Origin: Tamarix chinensis
Taxonomy: Eukaryota > Streptophyta > Magnoliopsida > Caryophyllales > Tamaricaceae
NCBI GenBank assembly: GCA_030549775.1
Contig: CM060178.1
Location: forward strand, 69,678,896-69,742,895
Length of the DNA: 64,000 nt
Direction of reading: 5' to 3'
The position numbers and the translations under genes are program-made. Positions 38,894-51,747 of this stretch are shown piece after piece (the first letter of the stretch is position 1; the number at the start of each line of letters is the position of its first letter). The notes under the pieces were generated by a model, which worked only from the letters and a program-made list of their open reading frames with translations, was not told the DNA's origin and made no database searches.

Positions 38894-41800
38894 TTTAACA
38901 CCCTAATTTTTTACTACCTGGAATTTTTATTTTTAAACATTATAGAAGTGAAAAAATACCAAACACACCTAGAAAAAATGAGGTACTGCTACTACATCTA
39001 ACACATGATAGATGTCCATTACCTGCCCAATGTTAGATGTAAGGATAAGAAAACCAACTAAAACAGATACAAGAAATATGGTGTGCAAAAGGTATAGTAT
39101 ATGAATACCAAAAATAATGTGTTTACAATTTTAACCACATTGAGTCCCTAAAATATATGAAATTCATAGAAGAGAGTAAAATGAAAGTGCTAAAATACAA
39201 TAGAGAGAAAATAATAGTAGGGTAAGACACTAGTCCCTTAAGTAACTATAAAAGATCTCTTGGTGTCCATGCACTCAAGCCTCTAATCCCAATACAAGGT
39301 AGGCCAACTACTTGTCATCCTCAAAAACTTACACAAGCTCTTCTGCTAGTAGGATTGAGTAGCTGACTAAACAAATAGGTACATCAGTATACTACGTATT
39401 GAGTAAGATAAGTTACCTCCTTAATGAGAGTTACAAACATTCAAGGCTAATTTAAAAATAGAGATCATGTTATAACACCTTATTATGCTTACATAATACA
39501 ATTAGATTCACATATGTTATCATGGTCATAGAATACATTAAGATTTCATGCCATACTAAACTTTGACAAATTGTAAGTCATCATTCTTATCATCACAATT
39601 TACACACTAAGGATACTAACATATAATCATATAAGCAAGCTATTCCAACAACTCATTAGGATCTAACAAACCACTTACATAAATCACCCATTATATCCAT
39701 ATTCTAAGTTTACATAATCTATAAGGTTTTTTATTGATATGCCATTATTCCTTTGTGAGTGATAGGCTAGATTATCACCCCATGGTCTCTTAATACCATG
39801 GAAGTCAAACTAAGCCAAAGGACATAAAGTCTGACTAAAGCCAAGTAACCACCAATGGACATAAAGCCATGGTCTAAGCCAAATAACTATTAGGGTATAT
39901 AAAGTTCTGACTGAAGCTAAATAAACAACATAGGTGACTAGACCCTTTAATATTGATATTCCTTAGTACATCAATAATTTCTATAGTAGGTAAGGCACAG
40001 GAATTTATTAGGATCCCACCTGAAGGCAAACTAACCCCCGGTAGCTAATTGAGGATCGGATAATCTAAACCCATGTACTACTCATTCATCTTTCACTTTA
40101 AGTGATTAGTGTTTTATTTTCCAATTTCATATTATCACATAAAGCCCACATAACAACTGAGTAACACATCCACATAATCATTCCACTTTAACTATCACCA
40201 CCATCCAAACTAGGTGATGGGAATTCCATTGGCGCTTAACCAATTTTAGTCCATCCATTAAGTTAATACGTTCATGAAAAAAATCTGGATTGCATCATTT
40301 AATGGTAGCATCATAACATGTTTACTCCAATTTTCCCATTAAAATCTTCGTAAAGGCACATAAGGATAATAACATGAATTATGAAGGAATTAATGTGTCT
40401 AATAGGTTAGTTAATTCATGCCATGATGTATGTTATCATTATTAAAGATTCATGTAATAGCAACATAAAAAATCTCAAATCATTCTATGGTTAAAAGGAA
40501 TGAGAATATCCCTCTCTAGCCAACCCAGTTGATCAGTTTGGCTCATCCAAACCTCACTATTCCCTCTCAAAACTAGTTGATTGATTCGATTAGACCAATC
40601 AACTATTATAAGACCATTCAATCAATTTTGACCAATTAATTGATGGGTTTAACTAGAGACCACCTAGAGTTCCAACCTAAAACTATTTAATGGGTTGTGC
40701 TTACTAGTCGACTATTCTAACAACAGTTAATTGGTTTGACACAACTAGTCAATGGGTTCAAATAGAGAGCAATCAAAGTCACCACATGCAAACCAGTAGA
40801 AGGGTTAAGCTGACATGTCGACTATTCTAAGAATTAGTCAATCGGTTTGGCTTAACTAGTTGAGCATCTTGCTCCAAAACACCAAATTACATGCATTCTA
40901 AACATGACTAAGGCTCTAAAATCCAACCATATTAAATCATAATACCACCCTTATATAAAATAGAGGTTGTATATGCTCATATACTAATTATGCTACCTTT
41001 ATATAAAGTCAACCATAATTTCTCATAAAATAATACTTTTTCTTAGAATTCATAAATATTCTAATATGTATCACCAAAATACCAAAAATATCATATATGC
41101 ATACAAAGATAAAAAAAATTACCAATTATACTATCTCACATGCTCATGCATACCACATTTTAAGGCAAGAATGACTTACTTGAAAGCTTAACAAAATTTC
41201 CGAAATAACAAAGCAAAACCTTTAGTTGAAAGATTTCAACTCTCAAAACCTTCAAAAAAAGAGATTAAAACTCTGAAACCCTCTTACAATTCTTATAAAG
41301 CAAGAAATACAAATTAGGGGAAAGAAAATAGAACTCACCACCCTTAAGGAGATTCTAAGACATTAGTTAAAAATAAATCTCAAGTTTTCCCAAATCTAAC
41401 TCTTTCTTCCTTAAGGATAAAAATAAGAGGGAGATAGAGAAAGGATAAGAAGAGGTAAATAAATTAAAATAAAGGCTCAAAATAAGAAGAGTCGAATATA
41501 AGTGTGGGAAGAACTTGGAATATTTTTGATGGCTAAAGAGAGGTAAATTTATAACAAAAGAATTGGTTAAAGACTAAAGGAGAGAGGTAAAACATATCAA
41601 AACCCTAATTTCCCATTCAAAAACAAACCAAATGGGGTAAATTTATCAAGATAGAGCTGGCTCCTACTTATAGATCTCCAATGGTAATTTCTGGAGGATG
41701 TAGGTTGAGACTTTTCAAATAGAGGCCAAACGCAAGAAGAGAAATAGGCAAATTGATGGGAAATAAATCCCTCAATCATGTAGAGACAATATGGAGTGGA

Positions 41801-42344
41801 TCACCCATTCTAGAGCTACACATAGAAGAGAGGAAGAAGAAGACAAGGGGTGAGGTCATCTTCCCCCTTTTGTATGAAAAATCAAGCATTCAAATTTTCT
41901 CTAGGCAAAGAAAATATGGGATATATACTAAAAAATAGCTAGATATTATTCAAGAAATAATTTGGAGTTAGATCACTAAATTTCCAAAAAGTTAGAAGAT
42001 TTTTTCCAAAAAATAAAACTAAAAAAAGTCACTCAGCTTAACAAACTAGCCAATCAATTTAGTTAACCTGTTAAGTATTATATAAACCATTCAATCAATT
42101 TCCCAAACTATTCAGTTGGTTTTATAGAATAAAAAAATTAAGCTAAAAATGATAGATTAGTCAATTAATCATAGAACTAGTCGACTAGTACGCCATAAAA
42201 CTTATTTTCTCTCAAATTTTCCTAACTTTCCCAATTCCTTTTCAAATCAAATCCAAAATATATTTGTAAATCAAGATCAAACATTAGACTTTATTAAATG
42301 TAAAAAATTTTCACATTATAAATATCAAATTATGGGGTATTACA
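38894..42344 (-). repeat. Long LTR E (subfamily 1), - orientation, 3.45 kb, in LTR D
   Basis: The + strand starts TTTAACACCC (from TGTAACACCC) and ends GGGGTATTACA. The dyad block is at 39,385-39,401 (CAGTATACTACGTATTG), about 490 bp from the terminus as in the other copies. TTGTT occurs right after the end (42,345) and at 38,885-38,889, four bases before the start, so the duplication is blurred. ACTAGTTGA-type words recur at 40,520-40,870 and 42,040-42,190. Confidence 0.7.
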
Positions 42345-45300
42345 TTGTTTGTGTCAAAACTCTACAACCTCACATTGTTCCTCCTCCTCTGTGTGAGAAA
42401 CTCATATTTCACCATCCTTAGTAATGTCGTCAACTCACATTGCTACCCTTTGGTTGTTGATAAACACGTAAAATGTGCATTATCTAAGTGTGTTTCAAGT
42501 ATGATTTATGGGTATTCTATGCATATTTCATGTTTAGCTCTATGACACTACTTTAGTTAGTATTCTTATAGGTAGGTATTGGATCAAAATTGAAAGATTC
42601 GATGATTTTTGAAAGTTAAACAAGAGTTTAGAGCCACAACAATATTTAGATTACATTTCTTGAGAAGAAAATGGATGCAAGTGTATGTATAATTGAAACT
42701 TCAACCGTGATGTAGTGTGAATCTAAAAAAAAACTTAAAAGACCAAAGTTGTAGGCATCTTTAATAGCTTTCCAGTGTAATATGAATCACGTTAATATAA
42801 GATTGGATTAAAATGTTACATATAGAATACTAAAGACTTTCCAAACGAGCACAAATTAAGCAAGCCAACACATGCCACACATGTTGTTCGATTACAATAT
42901 TTATGAAACTTCTTTATTTCATTACAAAATTTTAAAACCTATATATATGTGTGTGTGTGTGTGTGTATTTTAGTATAGGGTTTATAGGATATTTTTTTGA
43001 GATTTATCTTATTTGCTAAATAGAATCTAGATCTAGAGCTCAAGTATGGAAGTAAAATGAAAGATTTCTTATGCAATATTGGATTGTAACTTTCTACCTT
43101 AAAGATTTTAATCAAAAAACTTGTTCTTTCTTTCTTCTCTTTAATTAATTTCTTCTTATGATTGAATTTCATATTTATTTGATGTGTTCTTTATTTTCAA
43201 TCATGAGTGAGTAGATTGATTGTTTGCGTTTGGGAAAGAACCAAAATTTTTTATAATAAATGATGAATTAGTATGTGTTCTTGGTGAAAGTTTGAATATT
43301 TAAACTTCTTGTGATTGAACTTTATTGACTTGCTTTATTACCAAATTATCAATCACAGGTAATTGATTGAAGGACCGAAATGTGAAAATTAATATTGGAG
43401 CTCTAGAAATTAAATAGAGAATTTGAGCCATGAAAGTAAGCTGGATTCCTTGGGGATTATATTAGATTAACAAGAATTTTAGTGGGTTTAATTTAATCTT
43501 AATTTCAAAAAAGTTGGTAATTGAGTTTAATAGGCACGACATTTATACCTTGAAAGATGATTTATATTAATTTAGGCTTATTCACCATTTTTAGTTTAAA
43601 CCAACACCAAGAGATGAAATAATTAATCATTGAGTATGGAAGTTGTGGTGAAAAGCCAATCCTAACCCTTCATTATATTGTTTTTCACCTAATTAGCTAT
43701 TTTTTATTATTATTTAATCTTATAATTTTATTCTTTTTTTTACCTTACTCATTTATTTAACTTGCCAAAAATATAAATTTTAGTAATTAACTCCTATTCC
43801 CTAGAGGATCGACCGTGATAACTACAACAAACCTATGTGCTTATGGATTTCCCTATCAGTCGTGTCTAAGCCTCACATAATGCAACTCCATTTTTGTTGT
43901 TTTTCCTTTGTTTTGTGAACCTTTACCACTGAGCTTCTCTTATTTGTTTGACTAATGCATGCTACTCCCCTTGCCATGTGAGTTTATGTTGTAGTTCCTT
44001 TCCTTATGGCATGAATACCTCATGCTACTAAGGTCATAGAGTGCGAGCTTCACCTATTGTTGCTCCCTTACTGTGTTATTACCTTTGCATGTCTATCCTT
44101 TACCTTAGTTATTTTCTATCCATTTTCCTTATTAGGTTTTAGTTTTTTTTTATTATGTTAGATTCTAATATAAAAATTTTTAGGTGTTGCTTGATTAGGT
44201 AATCCTTAAGGTGACATGGAGAAGATAATTTTTTTTAACTTTTGTGTAGCTTAGATTTAGGTAAATCCAATCACTCATAAGGCATCATAATTTGTGTGTG
44301 AGTATAATAGGTTGTTTAGAAATAGAATCTTGCTAGGGTTTTATTTTATGCAAGCATTATGAGTATGTGTGATGAAATGAAAGCATAATCTTAGATAATT
44401 ACCATATATGTTCAATATGTTTTAAAATGCGGGTTATATGCATGTGGTATTTGTAAAGTGTTAATGTATGCATGCTAGGTTTTTGTTAGGGTATGTGTGT
44501 AACAACCCCATTTTTAAGACTTGAAGATTTTTTTAAAGAGTTTAGCATGAAAGCTAAAAAAAATGAATGTTGTTACTGCCACACTTGGTACAAATCTAGT
44601 TACTCTGCTATTCTTATACTAAGTACTAAGGTTAAAATCATTATTCTGATTAAATAATAATAGGATCATAAGAAAAAAATAGAGATGACAAACATATATA
44701 TATATATATTAAATAAAAGAAACATCAACAGTTACAAACTCAATGAGATAAAGTATAGGAGGATATAAGGGTCCAAATACAGCTGGAATCAAGAGAATGA
44801 AAAGGAAAATGGGTAGTCCTAGGATCTCAACCTGAACTATAAGGTTTTGGTTAAAATTGTAAGTTGACCTACAAATACCATTTCTCATTAAATAAGTAAG
44901 GGCCCATGAAAAGGAACCCTTTAATACAATGATATTAAACAACCCATTATGCCAAGCCAATATGGAAAACCAACATAGAACACATATGAGGCATTACAAT
45001 AATACATGTTATAAAACATCAAATTGTACGTGTGAAGATTGAAACACAGTAACCATATAAGATAACTGAATACCACAAAGGTCACATACTACTTATGCTT
45101 GTTCATCTATAACATATTGATAAATGAGAATCAAACATCCAAGGGATCCTCTTTAAAGTACAATTAGAGCCAGTATCACCCTAAAACTAAGATAAAAACA
45201 ACATATTATATATATCATTATCAATTCCAATAAATCTTATAACATAGGTAGGCTCACAAACATAATGCTAGTAAAATCTACAATATCATAGGTAGGCACA

Positions 45301-45398
45301 GAGGTTGCTACCGAATTACACGTAGGCACACAAAGGCTACTGTCGAACTACAAGTATATACAAAAGCTGCTACTAAATCACAAGTAAGCATATACACT

Positions 45399-45768
45399 TA
45401 GGGCTGTTAACGAACCGAATCGAGCCGAGTTGGGGTAGGCTTGGACTTGACTCATTTACTAAACGAGCCTAAAAATAAAGCTTGAGCTTGGTTTGTTTAT
45501 AAACGAACCGAGCTTTTAACGAGTCGAGCCGAACTTTTAACGAGCTAACTCTCGAGCTTTGGTGGTAAACGAGCCGAGCTCACGAGCTTTTGCATTCTAA
45601 ACGAGCTCAAGCCTAAATTTATTAGGCTCAAGCTTGATTTGTTTAATAATCGAGACGAGCTCGAGCCAAATTTTTAAGCTTGTTTAATAAGCGAACCGAG
45701 CCAAGCCGAGCCGTTAACGAGCCGAGCCCAAAAAGCTCGCGAGCCGGTTTAGTTTGTCAACAGCCTTA
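45399..45768. mobile_element. hAT-like non-autonomous element, 370 bp (TAGGGCTGT family, copy 2)
   Basis: It starts TAGGGCTGTTAACGAACC and ends GTCAACAGCCTTA. The flanks TATACACT (45,391-45,398) and CATACACT (45,769-45,776) match in 7 of 8 bases. The interior is dense in CGAGCC/GGCTCG words in both directions. No coding. Confidence 0.85.
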
Positions 45769-46167
45769 CATACACTACCACCGGCTAATCCAATAATAAA
45801 ATAATAAACACTTTTATTTATTTTTTTATTTACTTTATGGGAGATCAAATCAACTTAAAAATACTAAGGTACTCCATTCATACTAGCACCCAAGGCAACA
45901 CAGTATCCTATCGAATACCTACCCAAGGACACTAAGGTACCTTGGTTGCACTCACACACGAAGGTAGTATAGTACTCTAACAACAAGGACACCTAATCCA
46001 TAAGGATGTATACCTTCTATCAATCAACATACCTAAATAGAGTAAGATATAGGGCTTGGTTGAGACACTAAGGCAAAAAAAAATCCATAATATCAATCAT
46101 GGCTAAACTATTATTTAGGGTAAGGACCCCTAAAGAGCCATATGTGGTTTTTATCAAAGTAACGGAA

Positions 46168-47030
46168 TGTTGGATCAAAATTTGTATTAGAAGCTTTCAC
46201 CCACGATCTAATGCAAAAGAAATGAAGTGAATTGGTGGATTATAGGCGAAGAACTTGAAGATACAAGTTGGAGGTGTATTCGGCAGATTTGAAGAACTTC
46301 AAATGTGTCGAATTAAGATAGATTTTGAGGAAGGATTATCCCGGATTTTCCTTGCTCAATGTAGAACTAATATGGAGGCTTATACTTTAGCTATCTTGCT
46401 CAAAGTTTGACTTAAATTATCATTCAATAATCTGCATACAATCATGTGCACAAGGAGGTATATATAGGAGAAGGAATAAGTTCGGTGGTGACTAGCTTAA
46501 ACCAACCGAGTTTACCTACTTAATCCAGCCCATTAATCATGGTTGAATTAAGCCCATATTAATCTTAATTCAAAGCATAATATCATTAGTTAAATGATAC
46601 TAAGTATTAATATTACAAAGCTATACAGTTGACTAAGATACATACATGAAATTATAACCATACCCTAGCTTACATAAAATATACTTAGGGTTAGGGTTTA
46701 CAACAAGTTTATACAAATAATGAATCTCATCACTTTATCTCTTGTTGTAATGTATCATTCCATGTATGTCATAGCCTTGCATGCCTCGAAATACTTGTAC
46801 ACATCAATGTATATGAACATCATCTTCTTGTAAATATGTAACATACCTACAAGAATAACTTGAATGGTTTTCAATGTCAAGCATATTAGAATTATCAAGA
46901 ATATTTAACATGATAGGCTCCAACATTAAGAAAGCTAAATCATCTTCCTTACCTTAAGGATTAGAATGAATATGACAATCATTATGTTCAATAGATGCTC
47001 CTGCATCAGAGCCACTATTCCCAATATTGA
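46168..47030 (+). mobile_element. Probable truncated LTR retroelement or TRIM-like insertion
   Basis: Alignment of LTR F with its relatives is interrupted from about 46,150 to 47,060. The foreign piece starts TGTTGGATC, has a GGTATATATAGGAG TATA-like motif near 46,460, and carries at 47,005-47,014 the ten bases ATCAGAGCCA, which match the core of the initiator-Met primer-binding site. That layout (LTR, then primer site, then an early end) suggests a truncated element. No matching second LTR was found, and the borders are approximate. Confidence 0.35.
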
Positions 47031-47619
47031 GGTCTTTCACTTTATATATCGATGTTTTATTAGGGTGATCACAAAGTCACACACTAATCATATAGATCTA
47101 ATTTCATACTTAGCCATTTTACTCATTTCTCATTTATTCAAGATAGCCATAAACAAGATCAATTCAAAGTCCATTATTAAAAATAAAGCAAGGTCGTCGT
47201 AGGATTAATTATTCACATTTGGACGTATTAGGTGAAAAATGACTAAAATTTCCCTAATACTAAAATTTCCTAATTGTTATCCGTTATAAATACTAAATCC
47301 ATTTTATTTATTAATTTATCATGAAAAGGTTAAAACACAATAATTAAATTATTTATCATGCAATTAAATTATCAAATACAACAATTCACCATTTTATCCT
47401 TATTTATGATTTAGCGTATAAAACTCTGGTATACGTGTCTAATACATTAAGAATCACATAATCTTATACTTAATGATATATAATATACATTAGATATGAT
47501 TGTCGGGAAAAATATCATAATGTATATAAAATAACTAAATTACCCCTAGGGCACCCAACAATAATAATTATACTACAAATATGTATAAGCATGCTCAACA
47601 TATCTTTTTACACGTACAT

Positions 47620-47622
<3 letters not shown>

Positions 47623-47672
<50 letters not shown>
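47623..47672. repeat. (AT)25 microsatellite
   Basis: An uninterrupted alternating AT run inside long LTR F. Confidence 0.97.
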
Positions 47673-47675
<3 letters not shown>

Positions 47676-50589
47676 ATCATCTAAATCATGTTAGCATACT
47701 TTATGCACATAAAATTGATGTAACATAACATGCTAATTTTTTTCAATTTTTATGCTAACAATAATAAATACATAATTATAATATAAAGAATCATGATTAA
47801 CATATTTCATACAAAAAAAAATCCTTATGTGATATCATATAATATTGATCATTTTAGTAGAGTATAAAAGTTACTTATTTTCCAACAAAGCACAAATTAT
47901 CAGTGTCATACTAAAATTATTAAGGCCATGCTCATCAAACTTTCATACTTAAAAATAATACCATGACAATCATGTTAATGTTTAACTAATAAAATAATTA
48001 TTATCCAAAATTACCAATATACTCTTACTTATAAAAATTGGGTACCTAAAATTTTTTTAAAAAAATCTTCCTCACACTACATGTGCATCATAAGTAGGCA
48101 TAAAAAAAAGGAGGGTCTGCTAACTGGGGAATAGGCTAGGTTAAGGAAGAAGGGTGAGTTAGTGGTGGTGGAGATGGTGGTGCTAGTTCGGATGCTAGAA
48201 ATTCAAACGAAAGTGGGTGGTGTGATAGGATGAGGACTGTGATGGGGGAAGAGATGGTTGGTGTTGGAAGGGCTGTAGTGGAGGGTGGTGGTAGTGGTGG
48301 CTTCATTAGTTGGGCTGGTTAAGGAGAGGAGGAAATATTAGCTTGCGGAGAAAAGCCACAAGAAACAAAAGAGAGGGGGACCATATGTATTTATATATAG
48401 ATGGGGGAAATGGAGTGGGTTCGATAAAAAGGTAAGGTAATGGTGAGGGGTTTGTAGTGTGAAAATGTGAGGAAAAATAGCAGTGTTCTGTAGTGTAAAT
48501 GGGCATATTAAGGGGGTTATGTGAAAGAGAGGGGGTTGACAAATATAGGATAGGATAGGTATAGTGTAGTAATTTATTTATTTTAGTTTTGGGTTGAGTT
48601 AGGTTAAGTTAGAGTACTAGTTAGGAAAATAACCCAAGAAAAATAATTTTATTTAAGAAAAAAGGTAAAACAATCAAGAAAAATTATTTAATAAATTATT
48701 CAGTTTATAGGTTAAATATTATTAATAAAATAATTAGGCTAAGGTTTAAAGGTTAGTTTTTGAATTAAAAGGTTAAACACTCGAAAGTAAAGGTTATAAA
48801 ATTTTGGAGTGTTACAATGTGGCCTTGTTAAGTTATTAATCTTATGCCATAATAAGTGTTCCATGATTATCGTTGTAAGTTGTGGCTAAGGTTAATATAT
48901 GGCATGATGGTATGCAATGTATGATTAGGGTTATATTGTGCTAATATCTATTCACATGCTCTATACATGCACCATGATATTTATTGTTATCTTAGATGTC
49001 GAGTCATAGTATAAATCTGTATTTATGCATTGCATAGAATATATGACATATTAAAAATGTATGTTTAAGGTTTATACATGTAAGTTGGAGAATGATGGTA
49101 TAATTAGGGTTTTAAGTAAATTTTAGTTATTTTGACCTAATACAAATAGGTTGACTTTAGTGTTGACTTTGACTTTAGATTAAACCATTAACCTTAGGGT
49201 TAACTTGAATAAATATAAATAAAGGATAAATGTTTAAGTAAATAAATTATAATTATTATGCATTATGTAATATCTGTGATCACCAAATAAAGTACTAATA
49301 TTTAAACTAGAATACCTCAAGATTAGAAATGGTTTACTCTCTAGGGCTATATACCCTAGAGACGAGACAGAAGTCCTCATATTAGATTTGGTTTCACTGG
49401 TCTATCTTAGCTCTCTAATAAGGCCCTAGTCTATTCTATAAGTAACCTATAGGCCCTATAGTTTATATCAATACTTAAGGGTTAGGTGACCTATGGTTGA
49501 TATGGCATTATGTTGCCATGAGTGCACTAGTATAACCATTGTACTTTATATGTCTCTAAATTTTTTGGTTGGGAGGGTATTGTGTTGTCATAAGTGTACT
49601 AATATGATCGGTGTACTTTATATATCTCCAGATTGTATCTTGTATCCCCTCAAGTAATAAAAATAGAAGTAACTAATGCATATAGATATCAATAATGTAT
49701 TTTATTGTTATTTTAGTAGCTACCTTTGTGCCTACTTGTGGATTATATGGATTGACTTGATGGTATGGATGGGAGAGTTTTGTGTTGCTATGTGCCCCAG
49801 TATGACTAGAGTACTTTATATGTCTTCATGCTATCATTGTTATTTTAACCTTAACTAGAATTAATTTGGTTGGTTGGTTGGTTGGTAGAGCCTTAGTATG
49901 CTACCTTTCTCATCATGGGTTATAATATGATTCTTGTGTGCTTTGAGATTGATGTGAAATGGATAAGTGTGTTGGTTGAGAAGCATGAGACATCAATATT
50001 GTATATGTTATCTTATGGTAATCATATTATTGTTATTGCATTTGTTTTTTGTGCTTTAATCATGTTTTCTGATTTTATATGGTTAAGTGCAATGTAATCA
50101 TGCTATCTCTTATGAGGTATTGTGTTTTACTCAGCATAAGGAAGCCATACTAATACTATATTTGCAAATGATTATATGCAGGCTAAGGAGTGGCATGAGG
50201 ATTTTAAGCAATAAGGATCGGTGGGTTCATAGGGAGGAGATTCTATTCTCACAATGGGCTTTTGGGTCTAAAAGTTAGAGCAAACCAATGTCAGTACTTT
50301 GGGTGCTAGTTTTTGGTTGTAGTCGGTTTTTCTTCAGACTCTTATATCCCATTTTGTATTTTGATTATCATCGTTATATTAATGATGTTCATATGTAACT
50401 TTTATCTATGTTATTATCTCTTATTTCAATTTTTTTTGTTTTAGATCTAACTTATTTTGAGCCTTAGCACTTAACATAAGGGAGGTGAAGAAATTGAACT
50501 TATACTAAATGTGACGGTAACACCAACTATTTTGAAGTTAATACTTTTGTAAAATGAAAATTTTAATTAGTAAATTATAGGGTATTACA

Positions 50590-51747
50590 ACAATGCACTA
50601 AGTCTTTTCTAGCAAGTTTGATTAGTAAATACATGCTATCATGTGCAATGTTTGCATACGATAGCCATGCATCATTATCTATGGCACTAAGACATGCATT
50701 ATACAATTTAATTGATTTCACATCAAGCATATAAACATTATTAATACCTGAGTATACAAAGTATATTTATATACCTAATTTGAAAGCATGCAATGTGTGT
50801 AGGAAAATTCAACTAGAAACCCTTTATTACGAAGTTAGATAATGCTAATCAAATTATACTCGAGGCCACTAACTAAAAAAACATTATCATTAAAAGGTTT
50901 AGAGTTACCAATATTAATGCTACCAACTCCACCTATATACCCTTTAGAGTTATCCCTAAAAGTGACATTTCCACCATCATAGGGTGTCAAACTTGGAGAG
51001 CATCATCTGGTAATCTACCATGTGCTTTGAGAACCCACTATCTAACTGTTTTTGATTTCTCATTTTCACCTTAAAGCATAATTATAAACATAAATGTCCT
51101 ATTTTAGGGAGTCTTTCATTCGATCCTTGAAATACGGTTCATTTAGGCACACACACATTCTTAGATTTTGTAAATGTTATATATCTACTATTTTTTCAAG
51201 AGGATGATATGTTACCACCTTTTCCACACACATCATATACAATAGGAGAAGGAGAGAAATAAGATCAACATGCCTTTGAGGCCTTCACAAAGAAAACTTT
51301 GAGGGTTTGACACTTCATTACTTTCAAGTCACCATAATCGAGACCATTGTGATTCTTACAATATCGCTAATCACCTAACAAGAAGTTCAATATTCACTTT
51401 CGGTGAAGACGTAAGCTCACATTTGGCTTGAAAATAAACTAATTTTGTCTTAAGTTAACCTATATTTACCTTTTGATAAAGAGAGCTAAACCTTTTGTAG
51501 GACTTAAGTTCACCAATTTTCATATTAAGTTTAAACTTATAGTGGTATATTTGAGATTTAAGAATAATATTTTCATTCAAGAGATTGTTATGATGTTCAT
51601 TTAGGTGACCATATATCTTCTTCATATTATCTTTTTGTTTTGTTATCTTATCATTTTCACATAAGGTATCATACAAATAACATAATAATTCATAATAAAT
51701 ATAGGGAGAACTAGATTATACCTTATCATTTTCTTTACCACTATTAG
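50590..51747 (-). pseudogene. Copia-3 gag C-terminus and protease-side fragment
   Basis: This slice of the Copia-3 gag-pol lies between two LTR insertions. On the - strand, 51,676-51,455 is an open Lys/Asn-rich coiled-coil-like run (MYDTLCENDKITKQKDNMKK) typical of the segment after the zinc knuckle in this Copia lineage. Further down, near 51,060-50,900, comes the pre-integrase marker LDSGFSKHM (usual DSGCSRHMTG) and a GGNVTF/DNSKG-like run in shifted frames. The reading continues at 38,302 after long LTR D. Confidence 0.8.

Larger units (their letters stand above)
44498..48816 (-). repeat. Long LTR F (subfamily 2), solo, - orientation, 4.3 kb, in LTR D
   Basis: The + strand starts TGTAACAACCCC and ends GGAGTGTTACA, with identical flanks ATGTG at 44,493-44,497 and 48,817-48,821. 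The host LTR D resumes exactly across it: compare 44,130-44,497 plus 48,822 onward with 3,880-5,853. It holds a hAT-like element (45,399-45,768), a probable truncated LTR element (46,168-47,030) and a GGTGGTGG-rich leader zone at 48,100-48,330. A TATATATAAATAC-like promoter motif lies on the - strand near 48,390. No genes. Confidence 0.9.
38303..50589 (+). repeat. Long LTR D (subfamily 2), solo, + orientation, about 4.5 kb plus two inserts
   Basis: It starts TATAATACCC (from TGTAATACCC) and ends GGGTATTACA. The flanks ACAAT (38,298-38,302) and ACAAT (50,590-50,594) are identical. Removing it rejoins the Copia-3 pre-integrase reading (KLARKDLVHxLPKLNF across the junction on the - strand), which independently proves the borders. 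Its parts are 38,303-38,893, 42,345-44,497 and 48,817-50,589, and they line up with long LTR A. Tandem units with GTGTACTTTATATGTCT lie at 49,500-49,830. Confidence 0.9.

Noticed and set aside
49867..49888. TTGG tetranucleotide run as a possible regulatory repeat
   Set aside because: Only about five GGTT units, inside LTR D; nothing ties it to a gene.
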